From contig NC_090743.1 of NCBI RefSeq assembly GCF_036898095.1, forward strand, positions 24,914,424 to 24,978,423: a stretch of DNA of 64,000 nucleotides, in the 5' to 3' direction. Of this stretch, positions 23,501 to 35,500 are shown one piece after another (position 1 is the first letter of the stretch; every line of letters starts with the position of its first letter). Source of the DNA: Palaemon carinicauda. Its lineage: Eukaryota > Arthropoda > Malacostraca > Decapoda > Palaemonidae. The translations under genes and the position numbers were made by a program. The notes below the pieces were generated by a model. It worked only from the letters and a program-made list of their open reading frames with translations. It did no database searches and was not told where the DNA came from.

Positions 23501-26500
23501 ATCCTTAATCCTATTAATCAGTATTCTACCATACACTTTTCCAACTACACTCAACAAACTAATACCTCTTGAATTACAACACTCATGCACATCTCCCTTA
23601 CCCTTATATAGTGGTACAATACATGCACAGACCCAATCTACTGGTACCATTGACAACACAAAACACACATTAAACAATCTCACCAACCATTCAAGTACAG
23701 TCACACCCCCTTCCTTCAACATCTCAGCTTTCACACCATCCATACCCGATGCTTTTCCTACTCTCGTTTCATCTAGTGCTCTCCTCACTTCCTCTATTGT
23801 AATCTCTCTCTCATTCTCATCTCCCATCACTGGCACCTCAACACCTGGAACCGCAATTATATCTGCCTCCCTATCATCCTCAACATTCAGCAAACTTTCA
23901 AAATATTCCGCCCACCTTTTCCTTACCTCCTCTCCTTTTAACAACCTTCCATTTCCATCTTTCACTGTCTCTTCAATTCTTGCGCCGGCCTTCCTTACTC
24001 TCTTCACTTCTTTCCAAAACTTCTTCTTATTCTCTTCATATGACTGACCCAGTCCCTGACCCCACCTCAGGTCAGCTGCCCTCTTTTCCTCACGTACCTT
24101 GCGCTTTACTTCCACCTTTTTCTCTCTATATTTTTCATACTTCTCTATACTATTACTCTGCAGCCATTCTTCAAAAGCCTTCTTTTTCTCTTCCACTTTT
24201 ACCTTCACTCCTTCATTCCACCATTCACTGCCCTTCCTCATGCTGCCTCCAACAACCTTCTTGCCACATACATCACTTGCAATCCCAACAAAATTTTCTT
24301 TTGCTAACTTCCACTCCTCCTCTAAATTACCAGTTTCTCTTACTCTCACCTCGTCATATGCCATTTTCAACCTTTCCTGATATTTACTTTTTACCCCCGG
24401 TTTTATTAGCTCTTCAACCCTCACTAGCTCCCTTTTACATCCACCCACTCGATTCCCCCACTCTTTGGCTACAACCAATTTTCCTTCCACCAAAAAATGA
24501 TCAGACATACCGTTAGCCATACCCCTAAACACGTGCATGTCTTTCAATCTTCCAAACATTCTTTTTGTTATCAACACATAATCCATTAATGCCCTTTCTA
24601 CTACTCTTCCATTTGCCACTCTTACCCATGTATACTTATTTTTATCTTTCTTTTTAAAAAAGCTAGCACTTATTACCATCTCTTGTTCAACACACATATC
24701 TACCAGTCTCTCACCACTCTCATTTTCACCTGGTACGCCATATTTCCCAATGACACCTTCTACCTCTCCAGCACCCACTCTAGCATTTAAATCACCCATA
24801 ACAACTACATAATTCCTTCTACCCAGTCCTTCTACACACCTAGTTAATTCACTCCAGAACTCATTCCGCTCTTCTTCACTTTTCTCACTACCTGGCCCAT
24901 ACGCACTGACAAACGCCCAACATTCCCTACCCAACCTAACCCTTACCCACATTAACCTAGATGATATCTCCTTCCATTCCACTACTTTACCTGTCATCCA
25001 TTCACTCAACAATAAAGCCACACCCTCTCTCGCTCTTCCCCTTTCAATCCCAGACACTCTACCAGACATTTCACCAAACATCACTTCACCCTTTCCTTTC
25101 ATCTTTGTCTCACACAAGGCCAATACATCCATCCTTCTACTTCTAAACATACTTCCAATCTCACATCTTTTACTCTCTATCGTACTACATCCACGCACAT
25201 TCAAACACCCAAAAAGTACCTTCACATAAATCTCCTAGAGGTGAAGGAAGTATATCTTGTCCTTCAAGATTTCCACCAATTCCTGATGGGTCACTCGGTG
25301 TTCGTGATGAGCGACAACACCACGGTAGTGGCTTACATAAAAAAGCATGGAGGTACTTTTTCACAGCCCCTACCCATCTAGCAGTAGAGATACTGAGGTA
25401 GGCAGAAGTCCACTCAGTCTCACTATCAGCTCACTTCATTCCCGACAAGAGGAATGTGCTCACCAACAATCTGAGCAGAGCATCATAGATAATGGGTTCC
25501 AAATGGTGTTTGAATCATCTAGTAGCCAACAAAGTCCTGACTTTGTCGGGTTCGCCAACTGTGGATCTGTTTGCAATGGCCCTGAACTTCAGGCTCCCTT
25601 TGTACTGCTACCCAGTCCCAGACCCTAAGTACAAGATGTGTTCCTACAACGGTGGAACAACATTGACGTTTACGCATTCCCACCATTCTGTCTGATGAGA
25701 AGAGTACTCAACAAGACCAGAACATCGGTCAATCTTTTGAACCCTCATAGCTCCCAGACCTTCTGCTGCTCCTGACGGAGTTGCTTCTCCACAACACAAT
25801 ATACTCAAACAGCCACATGTCAACATTTACCACAAGGCAGTAGCTCGATACCACTATTCCAGTAATAGCGGAGTTCCTTGTGTATTTGCTGGAAGAAATG
25901 AGTCTTTCAGTTTCAGCGGTTAAAGGCTATCACTCAGCCTTGAGTCTTGCCTATAAACTGAAATGAATGGACATTTCCTCATTGGTAGAACTTTCCTTCC
26001 ACATACGAAGTTATGAACTTAGCTGTCCTCAGTCGGAAGTGAGACCTCCCCCATGGAACGGGGTTCGAGTTCTTTGGTTTTCAAAAGGACCTCTGTACGA
26101 ACTATTATGCCAGGCAACAGATCGCCACCTAACTTGGAAGACGGTGTTCCTGCTCGCCTTGGCCGTGTCCAAACGAGCTAGCAAACTTCATGGTCTCTCG
26201 TATGACGTCACCCATTCAAGGGGAGGGGGTGAGGTAAGCTTCAGCTTCATCCCCGATTTTGTTGCCAAGACTCAGAATCCTGGGGTTTTGTATCCTAGAT
26301 TTGACTCCTTCCAGGTAAATAGTCTTCGCTCTTTAACAGATGACCCAAATTATCTGTTACTATGCCCAGTAAGGTGTTTGAGGCGCTACCTCAAGAGAAC
26401 AGCAGCAGCTCGGCCCAGAGTGCCTCACTTTTCGTCAGCACGGGCAGAAACAAGAGGAGGATCACAAAAAACCAAATCTCCGCATGGATTCGTATGGTCA

Positions 26501-29500
26501 TTGACCTTGCTCTGAATCCCGATCCTCCTCCATCACATCGTCTCAGAGCCCACGATGTCAGGGGCATAGGTACGTTCCTGGCCTGCAAAAAGAACTACGC
26601 TGTGACGCAGGTATTGCAAGCGGGTGTGTGTAAATGCCAAACTACTTTCACCACCCATTACCTGCAGGACGTGACCCACAGGAACCTCGATACGTTCTCT
26701 AGTGGTCCTGTGGTGGCTGCACAACAGCTGGTTTAGTACCTTTAGCTCCTTATTGGACAAGTAGCAGAAGGTTGAGGGCATTGGTCATCTGGGTCTTGGT
26801 CTGAATGAATGAAAAGGAATGTCTGGCTCTTTTCCTTTCTTCATCCTCCCTTCCCTTGGGGAAATCAGCATCCTGGGTCCTCTGCACAAGCTGACCTCAA
26901 ACCTCTGCAGGTAAACCATTACTCCCTTGTGTAACTTAGTATTGTCCCTATACAGTTGTGTCCCCATACCCTGGCGAGGTGGCATTGGGAATGTCTCGGT
27001 CTCCTGGGTTTTTTCTTACAAGACTCGGAATAACTTTTACTTTGACAGTCACATTGCTAATATCTAATCACACACAGCTTGCGTAGGCTGCAGACAATGC
27101 TTAGCTGGTTTAGTGAGGTTTTACATTCTCCTTATTTGTGCACTATCCTGCACAAAAGCCAAATTGGCAGGGACGTCTACCCTCCTAATGTGGGTGAGTC
27201 ACCCCTATAAATAGCGTTGGTTTGTATCCCTGTTACGGAACAAATGACTAATTTGGAAGTAATTTGTATTTTTCCTAATGATACAAACCTTATATACATA
27301 CTTGCCTGTCAACCCTGTCTCCCGTCAAACTATTACCTCCAGGCAAAATGAAGAACAGTAACAGGGGTGTGAGTGGGAGGGGTTGCTAACTACCCCTCCC
27401 ATACCACCTCCCTAACTAGCGGGATGGGTAGTTAACCCTTGCTAAATTATAATGGCTTGTCCTTAGTAATACCCCTATAAATAGCTAAGGTTTGTATCTT
27501 TAGGAAAAATACAAATTACTTCAAAATTTGTCTTTTTTCTTTTGTAATTTACATCATATGTTTGTTGAACTGTATTTTCAATGTCAATGTTTAAACAGCC
27601 TCCCAGTGAATTACAGTACAGTTTATGTTTGTAGGACTTCCCTTGAGGCTTCAAACCAGCATTAATTGGTAGTTCAGTTTTCCCATTCATGTTGCAGCCT
27701 TCTTCACATACTGTATAGCATTGGATTGCTGATTTAGATTGGTACAAATAATACCTTCTTGATTCTCACGTTTCATCATGTTTCGAGTAATAATTCATAC
27801 GCCCAAAATTAAGTATTGATATCCAGTGTATCAAGACAATACTATTTAAAATGGATCATATACAATTGTGGAATAGAATTCTGAGAGATTTGTGGAATTA
27901 GTACTGCCACCTTATTATTTATATATATCTCTGTCATTTAAAATAGCCTAACTCATGGTCTTCACTAACCATAGGTATCTCATTTCCTTGAAATAATTTA
28001 ATGTCTGCTGGAAGGTGGCAAATTTTACTTCCACGTAGTCTGTTTTAAAATGCTGTCTCTCCAACCCCATTGATTGCTAGAAGTTATGGCTTAGACTATA
28101 CAGAGTTTAGGTTTTTCAAAAACTAGCCAGAACCTAGGACACATTGAGATCCATATATTGAGACATCAGTTTATTTTATCAGACAATCATCATATAATCT
28201 GTGATTGAAATTTAGGGTCCATGAAGGCCAACTAAGAAATGAGTTTATATGGAAAAAGTTTTGCTTTTAAGTAAAACTTGCATTTGCATATTTTGTCATT
28301 GGATAAGATATATATAAAAAGAGTAATATTTTAGGTTGCCAAATGGCAAGAAATTATATTCTGAAACTTCTTTTGTGTTCCCTCTGATGTTTAGAATCAA
28401 AATACTGTTATTTTGATAGTGTTTGTATTCTTATGCATTTATTGAAAATAGTGTCACAGAAATCTCTCTCATTCATTGCCAGTCCTTGTTTCTCTTAAAA
28501 ATCTTTAATCTTGATATTGCATGTCTTTTCAGACCACATGACCTACCAATACTTCATCACTGTTGTTCCAACAATGGTCAATACTTACAGTCATTATGGA
28601 ACCTCATTCCAGTACTCAGTTTCTGAACAGTCTAGAGAAATATCACATGCTCAGGTAAGGAACAAAGGTTAATAATTTTTACTATAGATGTTAGTATTCA
28701 ATATGTAATTCTAACTTGCGCAAAGAATTTTTATTAGTTATTATGTTATCGCAATGGAGTAATGACATGAAGTTACATTATTAGTGTATTGTACTTTAGT
28801 TTAAAGAATCCGCTCAATCATAGTGCTTGACCTTTAAAAGATTTTACAAAAAACTTATTCCTAAGGGCATCAACACATTTTGTTTTTTCCCTTTTATTTT
28901 TAACCTGTTTTCTCCTTTGTTCATTAATCCATTATTGAATATGATTAATTGAAAATAAAAGGTTCAATGCACTTTTTAAATATAAACAAATTATTTTCAA
29001 TATTAATCTTACCCGATGATCATGTAGCTGTCAACTCCGTTGCCCGACAGAAATCTACGGTCGGGATACGCCAGCGATCGCTTATACAGGTGGGGGTGTA
29101 CTCACCAGCGCCATCTGTGGTCAGGTACTCCAGTACTTCTTGTCAACAAGACCTCAATTTTTCCTCTGTCGTGCCACCGGCAAGACCTACATGGATACGC
29201 TGTTGATTTTGGAGTCTTTTGTTCACGATTTGGTGAAGTATTTGCTCTGAAATTTAGCCTTCGCTGTACAGAAAGCTTTAGCCTTAGCTTAGCAAGCTTT
29301 TGGTATTAATTTGATTCATTGGTTAACGATCTTTGCTTTACTTTGGAATTCCCCCTTTGACTACTTCTAGAATTCAAGATGTCTGACACTTCCCAAGTTC
29401 CTAAATATAGGCGATGTAGTGTTAGGACTTGTAATAGGCATCTTCCGAAGGCCTCTGTTGATCCTCACACCGTATGTTCCAATTGTAGGGGAAAATCCTG

Positions 29501-32500
29501 TCAATTGGAAGATCGATGTGGGGAATGTGCTGGGCTTTCGGAATTCGATTTTAATGAATTCCTCAGATATACTCGTAGGTTAGAGAAGGAGAGAGATAGG
29601 AGGAGTTCTTCTCGCTCTTTGGTTATTTCCTCTCCCCATGCCCCTCAACCTTTTCCTTCCCCTGTGGTGGTGACCCCCGAACCTGCTACGAGTGCTCAGC
29701 CTGCAATGGCTGATATGTTGCGTGCCATTCAGGCTCTCGGTGATAAGGTGGAGTCGTTGGTTAGTGACCGCAATCAGCTCTTGGCGGATGTCAGAGAGCT
29801 GAAAGCGAAGAGTGCAGTGGGAAGTGTTAGTGCTAGTGCTGTGCATAGTGTCAGTGTCAGTGTTGCGCATGAGGATACATCTGTGCGTGCCAGTCGTCCT
29901 CCCAGTCCGGGACCTCTTGCAAGCTCCCAAGCCCAGGGGAGAAGCAATGTCGAAGGACCAAAGGGTTCGGCGGGCCTTGATCGGCGCACAGATGTATCCT
30001 CAGTAGTTGCGGACGTATCTGCTAAGGATCGTCCCTTCCACTCCCAGACGAATGAGCCCTTACATTCCTCGTCTGTGGAAGAGGTTTCCAGGAGGAAACG
30101 GTGGACTAAGGTCTCACGACCGCTTAAGCGTAAAGTCCCTTCAGAGCTAGTCCAACGGCCCAGGTGTAGCCACTGGGTCAGTTCGGACTCGCCGCAGTCA
30201 TCGGATGACTGCACACCTCCCAAGAGAGGTAGAGTGGTCCCTCAACAGGCCTCTGCTCCAACCACAGTAGACCCTAAGTGGTCCATGCTGCAGACTATGC
30301 AGTCTCAGCTTGCGGCTTTTATGCAGGATTATCAGGCAGAGAAGGTTAACATCCCTCCTCCTGTGAGAGCTCCTCCACAGTTGCGCAATCCTCAGCCCAT
30401 GCAGCATGCTCTGCAGACCTTACAGCATGAGCCGCATTCCATGCAGCATGAGCCTCATACCATGCAGCATGAGCCTCATCCCATGCAGCATGAGCCTCAT
30501 ACCATGCAGCATGAGCCTCATCCCATGCAGCATGAGCCGCATGCCATGCAGCATGAGCCGCATACCATGCAGCATGAGCCGCATGCCATGCAGCATGAGC
30601 CGCATGCCATGCAGCATGAGCCGCATGCCATGCAGCATGAGCCGCATGCCTCACAGCATGCTCTGCATACCACACCGCATGCTCCTCAGCCCACCGCAGA
30701 CCCTCCCTCACACCGGCCCTCTGCTTTTGTTGTTGCCAGCTCACAGTCTGTCCAGCAGAGGCATGATGATGGATCCGCAGGTACGCATGCACCCGTTCTG
30801 CAGGATTCAGCCATTCAGCTTGCTGCTCTGCCTTTGCCTCTTACAACTCAACTGTCGGGTGAGGAGGCTTCTGAGGATGAAGCTGCTCATCTTGATGATC
30901 CTCATTCTGATGTTGAAGGACACAAGTCTTCGCCACCCTCCTTAGACTTCCGCAAAGTCCTTGCTTTGTTCAGAGAGTTGTACCCTGAACACTTTGTGTC
31001 TGCAACCCCTCGTTCTCCTCCCTCCGAGTTTGCTCTGGGCATGCAGTCTACTGCGCCTGCCTTCACCAAGCTTGTTCTTGCCAGATCTTCAAGGAGAGCT
31101 TTGAGGGTTATGGGGGATTGGTTGCAGTCCAAGAAGCAACTGGGAAGGACCTCTTTTGTGTTTCCTCCTCCCAAGCTGGCTTCTAAGTCGGGCGTCTGGT
31201 ATGCCACGGGAGAGGAACCTGGCTTGGGGGTTCCTGCCTCTGCCCAGGCCGACTTCTCAAGTCTGGTTGACTCTCCCCGCAGGTTGGCTATGAGACGTTC
31301 GAAGATCTGCTGGTCCCCTACAGATCTTGATCACTTGTTAAGGGGAGTCTTTCGTGCCTTCGAGATATTCAACTTCCTCGATTGGTGTCTGGGAGCCTTA
31401 AGCAGGAAGACTGCCCCTTCTGACAAGGACTCAGCCATGCTGATCATGTCCAGCATGGACAAGGCAATACGGGATGGGTCTGGCGAGCTTGCGGCTTCTT
31501 ATGTATCAGGGGTCCTCAAGAAAAGGGAACATCTGTGCTCCTTCTTATCTGCTGGTATCACCCCTTGCCAGAGGTCAGAGTTACTTTTTGCTCCTCTGTC
31601 CAAGTGTCTGTTTCCGGAGGAATTAATTAAGGGGATGACTGCCTCTCTTCTCCAGAAGGATACGCATGACCTCATGGCTTCTTCTGCACGTAAGGCTAAG
31701 ACCTTACCTTCCGTGACTAAACCTTACCGCCCTCTAGCAGTTGATACTCCTGCTTCCAGGTTCATCCCACCCTTTCGTGGCAGAACCTCCAGCAGAGGAG
31801 GTACCCGTGCAGACAGTAACCGTGGCAAGTCCAAGAAGGGTTCCAAGTCCACAAGAGGCAAGTTTTGACTTTCCTCCTCTCCAGACAGCTGTAGGAGCCA
31901 GACTCAAGACCTTCTGGCAAGCTTGGGAGAGCAGAGGTGCAGACGCTCAGTCTGTGAAGTGGCTGAGGGAGGGATACAGAATTCCGTTCTGCCGCAATCC
32001 CCCTCTAGCTACATCTCCCATCAACCTCTCTCCCAACTACAAGGAGAAGGACAAGAGGCTAGCGTTGCAACAAGAGGTGTCGCTCTTGCTACACAAGGAG
32101 GCAGTGGTCATAGTCCGGGACCATCAATCCCCGGGCTTTTACAACCGTCTCTTCCTGGTAGCCAAGAAGACAGGAGGTTGGAGACCGGTGCTGGACGTCA
32201 GTGCGCTCAATGCTTATGTCACCAAGCAGACGTTCACTATGGAGACGACGAAGTCGGTCCTAGCAGCGGTCAGGCAGGAGGACTGAATGGTCTCGTTAGA
32301 CCTGAAAGACGCATACTTTCACGTCCCCATCCATCCAGACTCCCAACCTTTCCTGAGATTCGTCTATGGAAAGGTTGTGTACCAGTTCCAAGCCCTGTGT
32401 TTTGGCCTAAGCACGGCACCTCTTGTGTTTACGCGACTGATGAGGAATATTGCGAAATTCCTTCACTTGGCAGACATCAGAGCCTCCCTCTATTTAGACG

Positions 32501-35500
32501 ACTGGCTTTTAAGAGCTCCCACAAGTCGTCGCTGTCTGGAGAATCTCAGATGGACTATGGATCTGACCAAGGAACTGGGCCTCCTGGTCAATTTAGAGAA
32601 GTCCCAGCTCGTCCCATCCCAGACCATTGTTTACCTGGGTATGGAGATTCAGAGTCGAGCTTTTCGGGCTTTTCCGTCGGCCCCAAGGATCAACCAAGCC
32701 CTAGAGTGCATCCTGAGCATGCTGAGAAGGAGCCGATGCTCAGTAAGGCAGTGGATGAGTCTAACAGGGACACTTTCATCGCTGTCCCTGTTCATCGAGT
32801 TAGGGAGACTCCACCTCCGCCCCCTTCAGTATCATCTGGCTGCTCACAGGATCAAGGACATGACGCTAGAGACGGTCTCAATTCCTGTTTCCGAAGAGAT
32901 GAGGTCTACTCTAACGTGGTGGAAGGACAGCATTCTTCTCAAGGAAGGTCTTTCGTTAGCTGTTCAGACCCCCGACCACCATCTCTTCTCGGACGCATCA
33001 AACTCGGGCTGGGGTGCGACATTGGACGGACAGGAATGCTCGGGAACATGGAATCAGGAACAAAGAACACTCCACATCAATTGCAAGGAGTTGTTGGCGG
33101 TTCATCTGGCCTTAATGAACTTCAAGTCCCTCCAGCTAAACAAGGTGGTGGAGGTGAACTCCGACAACACCACAGCCTTGGCTTACATCTCCAAGCAGGG
33201 GGGGACTCATTCGAGGAAGTTGTTCGAGATCGCAAGGGACCTCCTCATTTGGTCAAAAGATCGAAGGCTCACGCTGGTAACGAGGTTCATTCAGGGCGAT
33301 ATGAATGTCATGGCAGATCGCCTCAGCCGGAAGGGTCAGGTCATCCCCACAGAGTGGACCCTTCACAAGAATGTTTGCAGCAGACTTTGGTCCCTGTGGG
33401 GTCAGCCTACCATAGATCTGTTCGCTACCTCGATGACCAAGAGGCTCCCATTGTATTGTTCTCCGATTCCAGACCCGGCAGCAGTTCACGTGGATGCTTT
33501 TCTGCTGGATTGGTCCCATCTCGACCTGTATGCATTCCCGCCGTTCAAGATTGTCAACGGTACTTCAGAAATTCGCCTCTCACAAAGGGACACGGCTGAC
33601 GTTGGTTGCTCCCCTCTGGCCCGCGAGAGAATGGTTCACAGAGGTACTGCAATGGCTGGTCGACATTCCCAGGACTCTTCCTCTAAGAGTGGACCTTCTG
33701 CGTCAACCTCACGTAAAGAAGGTACACCCAAGCCTCCACGCTCTTCGTCTGACTGCCTTCAGACTATCGAAAGACTCTCAAGAGCTAGAGGCTTTTCGAA
33801 GGAGGCAGCCAGAGCGATTGCTAGAGCTAGGAGAACATCCACTCTCAGAGTCTATCAATCTAAATGGGAAGTCTTCAGAACCTGGTGCAAGGCCAATGCA
33901 GTTTCCTCAACCAGTACCACTGTAACCCAGATTGCTGACTTCCTGTTACATCTAAGGCACGTTAGATCCCTATCAGCTCCTACGATCAAGGGTTATAGAA
34001 GTATGTTGGCAGCGGTTTTCCGCCACAGAGGCTTGGATCTTTCCTCCAACAAAGATCTGCAGGACATCCTTAGGTCTTTTGAGACCTCTAAGGAACGTCG
34101 GTTGTCCACTCCAGGCTGGAATCTAGACGTGGTCCTAAGGTTCCTGATGTCATCTAGATTTGAACCGCTACAATCAGCCTCTTTCAAGGACCTCACATTA
34201 AAAACTCTTTTCCTAGTATGCCTAGCAACAGCTAAGAGAGTAAGTGAGATCCACGCCTTCAGCAGGAACATAGGTTTCACATCGGAAACGGCTACATGTT
34301 CCTTGCAGCTCGGTTTTTTGGCTAAAAACGAGCTTCCTTCACGTCCTTGGCCTAAATCGTTCGAGATCCCTAGCCTATCCAACTTGGTGGGTAACAAGCT
34401 GGAGAGAGTACTTTGCCCAGTCAGAGCTCTTAGGTACTATCTGAAAAGGTCAAAACCTTTACGAGGACAATCAGAAGCCTTATGGTGTGCTGTTAAGAAG
34501 CCTTCGCTACCTATGTCTAAGAACGCAGTTTCTTACTACATCAGGCTTCTGATTAGAGAAGCTCATTTTCATATGAAGGAAGAAGACCTTGCTTTACTGA
34601 AGGTAAGGACACATGAAGTGAGAGCTGTGGCTACTTCAGTGGCCTTCAAACAGAACCGTTCTCTGCAGAGTGTTATGGATGCAACCTATTGGAGAAGCAA
34701 GTCAGTGTTCGCATCATTCTATCTCAAAGATGTCCAGTCTCTTTACGAGAACTGCTACACCCTGGGACCATTCGTAGCAGCGAGTGCAGTAGTAGGTGAG
34801 GGCTCAGCCACTACATTCCCATAATCCCATAACCTTTTTAACCTTTCTCTTGATTGCTTTTATTGTTGTTTTTTGGTTGTACGGTCGGCTAAGAAGCCTT
34901 CCGCATCCTGGTTGATTTGGCGGGTGGTCAATTCTTTCTTGAGAAGCGCCTAGGTTAGAGGTTGTGATGAGGTCCTTTAGTATGGGTTGCAGCCCTTTAT
35001 ACTTTAGCCACCTAAGAGTCGTTCAGCATCCTAAGAGGACCGCTACGCTCAGTAAGGAAGACGTACTTATTAAAGGCAGAGTAATGGTTCAAGTCGACTT
35101 CCTTACCAGGTACTTATTTATTTTTTATTGTTATTTTGAATAACTAATAAAAATGAAATACGGGATACTTAGCTTCTTTGTTAACATGTATACTGGTCTC
35201 CACCCACCACCCTGGGTGTGAATCAGCTACATGATCATCGGGTAAGATTAATATTGAAAAATGTTATTTTCATTAGTAAAATAAATTTTTGAATATACTT
35301 ACCCGATGATCATGATTTAAATGACCCGCCCTTCCTCCCCATAGAGAACCAGTGGACCGAGGAGAAAATTGAGGTCTTGTTGACAAGAAGTACTGGAGTA
35401 CCTGACCACAGATGGCGCTGGTGAGTACACCCCCACCTGTATAAGCGATCGCTGGCGTATCCCGACCGTAGATTTCTGTCGGGCAACGGAGTTGACAGCT

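Larger units (their letters stand above)
16493..27532 (+). mobile_element. C2: full-length, decayed C-type DIRS retrotransposon, split by a LINE
   Basis: The left end TTTGTTCCATAACTGGAATG matches the left terminus of D. The right end (GGTTTGTATCTTTAGG ... AAATTTGTC) is at about 27532. The order is leader, gag (16790-20960), RT (21060-22011), LINE (22012-25208), RNase H and FPPF-type module (25220-25760), YR (25860-26735), 3' leader, ICR (27205-27300), right terminal repeat. It is about 11 kb, or 7.8 kb without the LINE. Stops and frameshifts in every gene show it is inactive. Same orientation as the host gene, within intron 4. Confidence 0.85.

Noticed and set aside
24099..24516. Plus-strand ORFs of 93-178 codons opposite the LINE
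   Set aside because: Antisense shadows of the long LINE frame; Ser/Leu/Phe-rich composition follows from complementing Lys/Glu codons.
22277..25225. A host 'craniofacial development protein 2-like' gene
   Set aside because: The protein has endonuclease plus RT motifs and is bracketed by a target-site duplication with a simple-repeat tail, so it is a LINE ORF.
30346..30792. Minus-strand ORFs through the A1 gag repeat (HAAHAAWHA-like)
   Set aside because: Mirror frames of the 21-bp coding repeat; the plus-strand gag frame is conserved in A2 and B.
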